Positions 58,679 through 64,000 of a stretch of 64,000 nt of DNA are shown piece by piece (positions within the stretch are counted from its first letter, which is position 1; the number at the start of each line of letters is the position of its first letter). The notes beneath the pieces are model-generated. The model did not search any database. It was not told the origin of the DNA and saw nothing but the letters and a program-made list of their open reading frames with translations. The stretch is from CAZDRX01 sp964508225 (lineage in GTDB: Bacteria; Patescibacteriota; Gracilibacteria; Peribacterales; Peribacteraceae), in the NCBI GenBank assembly GCA_964508225.1, contig CAZDRX010000003.1, positions 1 through 64,000 of the forward strand, given 5' to 3'. Both the position numbers and the translations under genes were made by a program.

Positions 58679-59643
58679 ATCTCACCCTCGTTCCCTACAC
58701 CGAGCAGTGGAAAGACAAGTGGGACAGCTTCGTGAAGACGAGTCGGAGCGGCACCATCTTCCACACGCGTCAGTTCTTCGCCTATCACCCGTCTGACCGC
58801 TTTAAGGATGCGTCGATCCTCTTCCTCGATGGCGAGAAGATCGTCGGGCTCCTGCCTGCCGCAGAGAAGGACAACGTGCTCGTATCGCACCCCGGAGCGT
58901 CGTACGGTGGTCTCGTGACAGCCATGGATACGTCGGTGACCGACACAGGGGCGATGCTCTCGGCGCTCGTGGCGTACGCGAAAGAGAAGAAGTTCGCCGG
59001 CATCTCACTCCTCCGCCTTCCTCCCGCGAGCCTCCACAAGATGTATGCCGAAGACCAGCAATACTGGGCGTACCAGCTCGGTTTCCAACTGACACGGTGC
59101 GAAATGGACGGCGCGATCGATCTCACTGGTCTCAAGGCTGAAACGATCCTCGATTCCCTCACGGGCAAGTGCCGCAACATGGTCCGTCAGGCCGAGCGTG
59201 CCGGTATCGAGGTGAGGCTGAGCAACGACTTCGATGCCTTCTGGCCGATTCTCGAAGGTGTGCTCACGGGGCGTCACGGCACGAAGCCGACGCACAACGT
59301 GACGGAGATCAAGAAGCTCCACGAGCTTCTGCCCGAGGGCTTCCGTGTCCTCGGTGCGTATCAGGGCAAGACGATGGTCGGAGGGATCGTGCTCATCACC
59401 ATTCATGACAAAGCGCTCTACACGCTCTACATGGCGCAGGAGTATGCGGTGCAGAAAGACCATCCGATGCACCTCCTTCTCGTCGAAGCGATCAAGCTCG
59501 CGCTGAAGGAGAAGAAGCGGGTCTTGCATCTTGGTGTGTCTACCGAGGATGGCGGCAAGAAGGTCAATGAAGGCCTTTTCTTCTTCAAGGAGAGCTTCGG
59601 ATGCAGGCCGGTCAGGCGGGAGACGTGGGAAATCAGGTTTTAG
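58675..59643 (+). CDS. FemAB-like/BioF2-like acyltransferase (GNAT superfamily)
   Basis: A 322-residue protein of the double-GNAT type used for peptidoglycan bridge or surface-polymer modification. Pattern: SGTIFHTRQFFAYHPSDRFKDASILFLDGEKIVGLLPAA, CRNMVRQAERAGIEVRLSND, RVLGAYQGKTMVGGIVL, then YTLYMAQEYAVQKDHPMHLLLVEAIKLA and LHLGVSTEDGGKKVNEGLFFFKESFG. These are typical of CelD/FemAB-like proteins in polysaccharide loci. Its start overlaps the GNAT stop. The substrate is unknown, possibly an aminoacyl or acyl group put on an amino sugar. Confidence 0.85.
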   Translation: MNLTLVPYTEQWKDKWDSFVKTSRSGTIFHTRQFFAYHPSDRFKDASILFLDGEKIVGLLPAAEKDNVLVSHPGASYGGLVTAMDTSVTDTGAMLSALVAYAKEKKFAGISLLRLPPASLHKMYAEDQQYWAYQLGFQLTRCEMDGAIDLTGLKAETILDSLTGKCRNMVRQAERAGIEVRLSNDFDAFWPILEGVLTGRHGTKPTHNVTEIKKLHELLPEGFRVLGAYQGKTMVGGIVLITIHDKALYTLYMAQEYAVQKDHPMHLLLVEAIKLALKEKKRVLHLGVSTEDGGKKVNEGLFFFKESFGCRPVRRETWEIRF

Positions 59644-59644
59644 T

Positions 59645-59742
59645 GTTCTTTTTGTCCGAGCGACAAAAAGAACCAAAAAGCGCGTGTGCGCCAACTCCCT
59701 CGCCTTTAGACCCCCACCGTGGCGCACGCCCCCCTTGGTGAT
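59645..59742 (+). repeat. Dispersed intergenic hairpin repeat, copy B (full)
   Basis: A perfect 12-base-pair hairpin, GTTCTTTTTGTC-CGAGC-GACAAAAAGAAC (59645-59673), is followed by CAAAAAGCGCG, a G+C-rich middle, and a 3' block AGACCCCCACCGTGGCGC then ACGCCCCCCTTGG. The order and the 3' block correspond to copy A at 20581-20702. It lies two bases after the FemAB-like stop and just before the promoter of the following GT2 gene, so it may also act as a terminator. Confidence 0.55.
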
Positions 59743-59759
59743 GCTACACTCGTTTTCGA

Positions 59760-60572
59760 ATGGAGAAGATTCCTTGTTCAGTCCTTGTTCTTACGCGGAA
59801 CAGCGCTTCGACGCTGGGTCGGTGTCTGCAGAACTTGGGTTCGTTCGCCGAGATCGTCGTGCATGACGCGAACAGTGAGGATAATACGGTCGAGATCGCG
59901 AAGCAGTTCGGCGCGAAGGTCTTCCGGCAGTACGAGACGGAGGAGAAGAGCGTGCGCATCAAGGACTTTACGGAGATCCGGCTCAAGCAGCGTGCGGCAG
60001 CGACGAATGACTGGGTGTTCTACCTCGATTCTGACGAGTACCTGAGTGATGGTGCGGTTGCGGAGATCGCGGAGATTCTGAAGACGGCCGTACCGAAGAC
60101 GATCGTGAAGATTCCGCGCGTCCCCGTGATCGGTGGTGTGCCGCGCACGCGGGGCGATATCTTCAGCGAGATCATGCCGCGGCTCCACAACCGCGCAAGC
60201 GGTGCCACGCTCCAGAAGGGGAAGACCGTGCACGAGAAGTACCAGTACGACAGCAGCTTCAAAGAAGTTTCCATGAAGAGCCCGCTCTACGTGCCGCTTC
60301 CGGACGTGGCGGATCTGCGCTCCAAGGATGACCGCTATCTCACACTCGAGATCGAACGCATGCGCCGCGACGGCTACTCGTGGGCGCTGTACCTGCGTTG
60401 GATTCTCGTGCGCGAGCCGCTCATCATGCTGCAGATTCTCGGGAAGATCGTCCTCGCGCTTCCGCAGTTCGGGTATCCGGATTCGGTGCCCGTGGCGCAT
60501 CACCTCAGGTATGTACGGTATCACGGGAGGCTCTTTCGGGCGGTGACGGGATTAATGTTCGAACGTCGTTAG
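59760..60572 (+). CDS. Family 2 glycosyltransferase (WaaE/KdtX-like)
   Basis: GT-A enzyme of 270 aa: CSVLVLTRNSASTLGRCLQNL, VVHDANSEDNTVEIAKQFGAKVF, FTEIRLKQRAAATNDWVFYLDSDEYLS with the metal-binding DSD. The C-terminal half has MPRLHNRASGATLQKGKTVHE and YSWALYLRWILVREPLIMLQILG, the latter probably membrane-associated. This pattern is that of lipopolysaccharide-core beta-glucosyltransferase-like enzymes, used here for another surface glycan. TACACT (59745-59750) stands nine bases before the ATG. The stop overlaps the stop of the convergent oxidoreductase gene. Confidence 0.9.
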   Translation: MEKIPCSVLVLTRNSASTLGRCLQNLGSFAEIVVHDANSEDNTVEIAKQFGAKVFRQYETEEKSVRIKDFTEIRLKQRAAATNDWVFYLDSDEYLSDGAVAEIAEILKTAVPKTIVKIPRVPVIGGVPRTRGDIFSEIMPRLHNRASGATLQKGKTVHEKYQYDSSFKEVSMKSPLYVPLPDVADLRSKDDRYLTLEIERMRRDGYSWALYLRWILVREPLIMLQILGKIVLALPQFGYPDSVPVAHHLRYVRYHGRLFRAVTGLMFERR

Positions 60573-61576
60573 GCGACCTTCACTGACTTATTCGCCTTGA
60601 GCGACTGATCCGCCAATTCGAGGATCTTCACCATATGCAGCCCATCCTCGCCTGAAACGATCGGCTTCGCTTTCCCATGGATACAATCCATGAAGTGCTT
60701 CGCTTCCACGGCGAGCGCTTCCGTTGCCGGCAGTGCGGGGATGAGCACATCGCCGCTCCTATACTTCGGGAAGAACGGATCAGGCTTCGTCGTATCGCGC
60801 TCCACGCCTTTGTCGTAGAGGCGGATCTTCTCACTCGGCTCGGTGTCGTCGTACGTGATCATCGCTGTTCGTCCGGCAATGTATGTGGATCGGACTTTCA
60901 CAGGGGAGAGCCAGCTCACATGGATGTGCGCGGCGAGGCCGCTCTTGAATTTCAGGTGCAGATGTCCGTCTTCGATGTGTTTGCCGTAGTGCGCGCTGCC
61001 CACCGCCATCACTTCCGTTACGTCCGAGAGATCGGCAATGCCCGAGAGAATGGTGAGATCGTGGATCGCGAGATCCCACAGCACGTTACAGTCCTTCTGG
61101 ATGAGACCGAGGTTGAGACGCGTGGAGTCGAAGTAGAGGAGGTCCCCGAGCTTCTTGCCCCTCACCATCTCGGCGATCCGTTGCACGGCCGAGGTGTAGG
61201 CGAAGGTATGGTCGGTGAGGATGAGCTTCTTCGCTTTCTTTGCGGCTGCGAGGAGCTTCTCGGCCTCGGCGACGGTGGACGTCATCGGCTTCTCGATGAG
61301 GACGTGCTTACCGGCTTCGAGCGCCTTCAGCGCGAGAGGGAAGTGGCTGCTCGTGGGGGTCGCGATCACGATCGCATCGAGTGATTTGTCTTTCAGAAGG
61401 TTGTCGACATTCTCGGTGAAGCGCGTCGCCGGATACTGCCGTGCGAACTTCGCCGTGCGGTCCTTGCTCAGATCGCATCCCCAACGGAGCTCACAGCCTT
61501 CGAGGGCTGCGAAATTGCGGAGCCAGTTCGGACCCCAGTACCCGAGGCCGACGATACCAATCGAAACGTTCGTCAC
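60569..61576 (-). CDS. Gfo/Idh/MocA-family sugar-nucleotide oxidoreductase
   Basis: An NAD(P)-dependent dehydrogenase of 335 aa: Rossmann start SIGIVGLGYWGPNWLRNFA, AIVIATPTSSHFPLALKALEAGKHVLIEKPM with the conserved EKP, LTDHTFAYTSAV, and the catalytic-type DLAIHDLTIL. It resembles the WbpB-like 3-dehydrogenases that prepare UDP-sugars for amination, which would fit with the DegT enzyme and the GNAT nearby. A GTG start at 61576 is used; TATCAT (61588-61583) stands six bases before it, as expected for a leaderless mRNA. Confidence 0.9.
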   Translation of the reverse strand: MTNVSIGIVGLGYWGPNWLRNFAALEGCELRWGCDLSKDRTAKFARQYPATRFTENVDNLLKDKSLDAIVIATPTSSHFPLALKALEAGKHVLIEKPMTSTVAEAEKLLAAAKKAKKLILTDHTFAYTSAVQRIAEMVRGKKLGDLLYFDSTRLNLGLIQKDCNVLWDLAIHDLTILSGIADLSDVTEVMAVGSAHYGKHIEDGHLHLKFKSGLAAHIHVSWLSPVKVRSTYIAGRTAMITYDDTEPSEKIRLYDKGVERDTTKPDPFFPKYRSGDVLIPALPATEALAVEAKHFMDCIHGKAKPIVSGEDGLHMVKILELADQSLKANKSVKVA

Positions 61577-61604
61577 GGGCTGATGATACCAGAAGACCGG
61601 AAGA

Positions 61605-62459
61605 CTACTTCTGGAACGTGATGATGGCCGTCATGCCCCAGAGGCGGCAGATCGCCTCTTTGGCGGTCTTCGGCAGGAGTTTGCCGATCGGGAGGAGAGG
61701 GTGCGGGAGCTGGTCGGGCACGCCGTGGTTGTCATGGATGAAGACGCCGACATTCTTGAACGCGGAGAAGAGTCTGCGGAATTGCGGTCGCGTGTAGAAA
61801 CGGGCGAGCATGTTGCCTCCCACCTTCGCGCCGTCCGTGTACCGGTTGATGAGTGACTGATCGTCGTACTGCAGGTACTTGAGGCGCAGGATGCCGCGGC
61901 CGAGCTGGATGCAGTAGCGGAGGTGCACGGAGTTCCTGTGATACATCATCGCGAGGCCTTTGCCTCCGGGCTTGAGTACGCGGTGGATCTCGCTGATCGC
62001 CTTTTCCGTCCTCGGCATGTGCATGAGACAGCCCCATGCGCAGACGTAATCGAACGTGTTGTCCGCAAACGGCATCTCCTGTGCGTCGCCTTCGATCACA
62101 TTCGCGACGAGTCCGTAGAGTGCGAGGCGCTTCTTCGTGAGTTCGACAGCTTTCGGCGTGAGGTCGATCGCTGTCACGTTGGCGCCCATACGCACGAACT
62201 GCTCGGTGAGGACTCCGGTCCCGCAGGCGATATCGAGCACGTTCTTGCCCTGCAGGCCCTTCATATCCACGTAGCGCGTCAGGAACGGGTAACCCGTCGA
62301 CTGCATGAACGGGATCCACTTCAGGAACTTGCGGTCGATGTTGCGGAAGAATGCCCACGATCCCTCTTCGTCACCGACGAAGTAGTTGAACGGGTTCTTG
62401 TTCCACCATTCGCGCACGCGCGAATTGAGGGCTTGATCGTTGGTGAAGGCTTTTCGCAT
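61605..62459 (-). CDS. Class I SAM-dependent methyltransferase
   Basis: A 284-residue protein with the SAM site VLDIACGTGVLTEQFVRMGANVTAIDLTPKAVELTKK-like pattern (motif I DIACGTG, acidic end of strand 2 AIDLT), DAQEMPFADNTFDYVCAWGCLMHMP, and HRVLKPGG. The N-terminal RVREWWNKNPFNYFVG is common in methyltransferases of glycan loci. TAGGCT (62474-62469) stands nine bases before the ATG. It may methylate a sugar or a lipid-linked product; the target is not evident. Confidence 0.9.
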   Translation of the reverse strand: MRKAFTNDQALNSRVREWWNKNPFNYFVGDEEGSWAFFRNIDRKFLKWIPFMQSTGYPFLTRYVDMKGLQGKNVLDIACGTGVLTEQFVRMGANVTAIDLTPKAVELTKKRLALYGLVANVIEGDAQEMPFADNTFDYVCAWGCLMHMPRTEKAISEIHRVLKPGGKGLAMMYHRNSVHLRYCIQLGRGILRLKYLQYDDQSLINRYTDGAKVGGNMLARFYTRPQFRRLFSAFKNVGVFIHDNHGVPDQLPHPLLPIGKLLPKTAKEAICRLWGMTAIITFQK

Positions 62460-62494
62460 GTTGGAGAGAGCCTAGGGAAGCGGGGCGGGGGCGG

Positions 62495-63214
62495 TCAAGG
62501 CTGAGTGGGCTTCCTCGCGACCATGAGGTACGCCTGTCCGAAGCGCTTCAGGACAGGAAGAGAGCAGAGGAACCGGTCGATTGTGTGGAGAAGCGGGTTC
62601 GTGAACCAGAAGCGGGGAAGCCCGTAGAGGTGGAGCGGCGGCCAGAGGGTCGTGGCGCGCGTTCTCACGATTGCGAAGCCCGCACTCCTCACCATGCGCT
62701 CCCATCCGCCGACCGTGCTCGAGGAATTGTGTGCATCGAGATGGCCGCTCGGCAGATGCTGCGTCTTCCTCCCCAGAATTTTTCCGACGGCGGCCATGCC
62801 ATGGGTGTAGTAATCGTGCATCGCGGGGACGGAGACGAGGAGTTCGCCGCCGGGTTTGAGCAGGCGATAGGCTTCGAGCAGGATGCCTTCCGGCTTCGGC
62901 AGGTGCTCGATGATGTCGATGGCGAGCGCTTTGTCGAAGGACGCCGGGGCAAGTCCTGTCGCTTCCACCGGCATACAGAGCGTTTCGTAGCCCGTCACCC
63001 CTTTCTCTCCGAGGAGTACTTCGGATTGCTCAAGACGATCCGCGGACATGTCGACCCCCACCATCCTGTGGAAGTTTCCCTTGTACACAACTGCTTGCGG
63101 ACCGACACCGCATCCGAGATTCACGACGTCGTCGGTCGGCTGCATCGGGAAAATCTCGGGATAGACGACCGAGCTCGTCACTTTGCCATCGAAGAGTCGG
63201 CGGTCGAGCTGCAT
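62495..63214 (-). CDS. Class I SAM-dependent methyltransferase
   Basis: A 239-residue methyltransferase: VVNLGCGVGPQAVVYKGNF (motif I), MVGVDMSADRLEQSE, FDKALAIDIIEHLPKPEGILLEAYRLLKPGGELLVSVP. The C-terminal part has a membrane-facing aromatic patch (WPPLHLYGLPRFWF). It starts three bases after the gmd gene on the same strand and is probably co-transcribed with it, suggesting methylation of the GDP-mannose-derived sugar or its glycan. Confidence 0.9.
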   Translation of the reverse strand: MQLDRRLFDGKVTSSVVYPEIFPMQPTDDVVNLGCGVGPQAVVYKGNFHRMVGVDMSADRLEQSEVLLGEKGVTGYETLCMPVEATGLAPASFDKALAIDIIEHLPKPEGILLEAYRLLKPGGELLVSVPAMHDYYTHGMAAVGKILGRKTQHLPSGHLDAHNSSSTVGGWERMVRSAGFAIVRTRATTLWPPLHLYGLPRFWFTNPLLHTIDRFLCSLPVLKRFGQAYLMVARKPTQP

Positions 63215-63217
63215 CCT

Positions 63218-64000
63218 CTAGAGGGAGACACCGAGGAGCTTGCAGTCGGCCTCCAGCATGAGCTTGGCGAGCGTTTCCAGACTGGTCTTGGCTTCCCATC
63301 CGAGCCTCTTCTTCGCTTTCGATGCATCGCCAAGCAGTGTGTCGACTTCCGCGGGACGCTGGTACCTCGGATCGATCGCCACGGTCTTCTTTCCTTTCGC
63401 ATCCCTGTACACCTCGTCGTTGCCTTTGCCTTCCTTCGTCCATGTCATCCCCGCGTGCGTCAGGCAGTACTCGAGGAACTGTCGCACGGATTGCTGCTTG
63501 CCGGTCGCGAGTACGTAATCCTCGGGCGTCGGCTGCTGCATCATGAGCCACATGCCCTCCACGAATTCCTTGGCGTAGCCCCAATCGCGCTTCGCCTCGA
63601 GGTTGCCGAGATAGAGACAGTCCATCTCACCCTTCAGGATCTTCGCGATGGAGAGCGTGATTTTGCGCGTGACGAAATTCTCGCCTCTGCGGGGGGATTC
63701 ATGATTGAAGAGGATGCCGTTCACCGCGTACATCCCGTAACTTTCGCGGTAGTTGCGCGTCAGGTGGTAGGAGTACGCCTTCGCGCACGCGTACGGACTA
63801 CGCGGATAGAAGGGGGTGTCCTCATTCTGCGGGGACTGGAGCACTTTGCCGTAGAGCTCACTCGAGCTCGCCTGATAGAACTTGGCGGGAAGCCCCGTGG
63901 TGCGGAGTGCCTCCAGAATGCGCGTGGTGCCGAGACCGGTGATGTCCCCCGTGCTCTCGGGGATATCGAAGCTCACGGCGACGTGGCTCTGGGCTCCCAG
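63218..64000 (-). CDS. gmd: GDP-mannose 4,6-dehydratase (5' end outside the window)
   Basis: Makes GDP-4-keto-6-deoxymannose, the precursor of fucose, rhamnose and perosamine. The visible 260 residues start within LGAQSHVAVSFDIPES, which is characteristic of Gmd, followed by ASSSELYGKVLQSPQNEDTPFYPRSPYACAKAY (active-site YxxxK), NGILFNHESPRRGENFVTRKI, the GNLEAKRDWGYAKEFVEGMW stretch and PRYQRPAEVDTLLGDASKAK. The frame is open to the window edge, so the N-terminal NAD-binding part is missing here. It is likely co-transcribed with the following methyltransferase. Confidence 0.95.
   Translation of the reverse strand: MGAQSHVAVSFDIPESTGDITGLGTTRILEALRTTGLPAKFYQASSSELYGKVLQSPQNEDTPFYPRSPYACAKAYSYHLTRNYRESYGMYAVNGILFNHESPRRGENFVTRKITLSIAKILKGEMDCLYLGNLEAKRDWGYAKEFVEGMWLMMQQPTPEDYVLATGKQQSVRQFLEYCLTHAGMTWTKEGKGNDEVYRDAKGKKTVAIDPRYQRPAEVDTLLGDASKAKKRLGWEAKTSLETLAKLMLEADCKLLGVSL

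Overview
The window is a 64 kb piece of a compact, G+C-rich bacterial chromosome (by eye somewhat under 60% G+C), densely packed with genes on both strands. The start of the 16S rRNA gene lies at the left edge. It carries sense-strand changes at two broadly conserved primer sites (for example GAATAGACGG where most bacteria have GAATTGACGG). Together with the many orphan glycosyltransferases, the small ribosomal-protein operons and a complete-looking mevalonate pathway including an archaeal-type thiolase/DUF35/HMG-CoA synthase group, this suggests a Candidate Phyla Radiation (Patescibacteria) genome, most likely Peregrinibacteria. That placement is an inference, not a database result. TGA is used as a normal stop codon (several ATGA start/stop overlaps), so the Gracilibacteria recoding is not in use.

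Layout. 1-3 kb: 16S rRNA (minus) with a candidate promoter and a candidate structured RNA, then rpsF-rpsR. 3-19 kb: mostly housekeeping and envelope genes: yebC, an ABC exporter, a class A penicillin-binding protein, a VirB2/TrbC-like small membrane protein, a TPR protein, ftsX, recO, a VanW protein, an RNase HI fusion, a DUF1858-HesB fusion, a C-terminal processing protease, ndk, an M16 protease, a Rel-family (p)ppGpp synthetase and rpmH. 19-27 kb: an AT-rich NYN-domain gene that looks foreign, a PduO-type cobalamin adenosyltransferase, pheT, tRNA-Ser, a large GT-C-like membrane protein, a DUF4383 protein and rpmB. 27-39 kb: glycosyltransferases, an MsrB lipoprotein, an M50 protease, tRNA-Thr, sufU-sufS and a VanX-like metallopeptidase. 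39.8-50.3 kb, all minus strand: an isoprenoid super-cluster in transcription order idi, uppS, GHMP (mevalonate) kinase, diphosphomevalonate decarboxylase, HMG-CoA reductase, two membrane GT-C-like paralogues, HMG-CoA synthase, thiolase and a DUF35-guanylate-kinase-like fusion. 50.3-64 kb: an Hcp-like membrane-anchored protein followed by a surface-glycan locus (RmlA/RmlB, three GT4, DegT aminotransferase, GNAT, FemAB-like, GT2, Gfo/Idh/MocA, two methyltransferases and GDP-mannose 4,6-dehydratase cut by the right edge).

How the parts fit. The isoprenoid cluster would make IPP/DMAPP and undecaprenyl diphosphate, the lipid carrier that the many glycosyltransferases and the penicillin-binding protein depend on, so lipid-carrier synthesis and surface-glycan assembly sit together. 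SufS, SufU and the DUF1858-HesB protein suggest a minimal Fe-S assembly set.

Stand-out observations. (1) More than 30 genes have a TANNNT -10-like hexamer 6-11 bases before the start codon and no Shine-Dalgarno sequence, which points to widespread leaderless transcription. (2) An archaeal-style DUF35 OB-fold domain is fused to a guanylate-kinase-like domain beside thiolase and HMG-CoA synthase, in a cluster with no recognisable phosphomevalonate kinase. (3) A dispersed hairpin-bearing intergenic repeat is present in two full copies and one partial copy. (4) A membrane-anchored Hcp-fold protein occurs without any type VI secretion genes. (5) The Rel protein has a degenerate hydrolase site. A 10-N assembly gap at 58489-58498 interrupts the GNAT gene.
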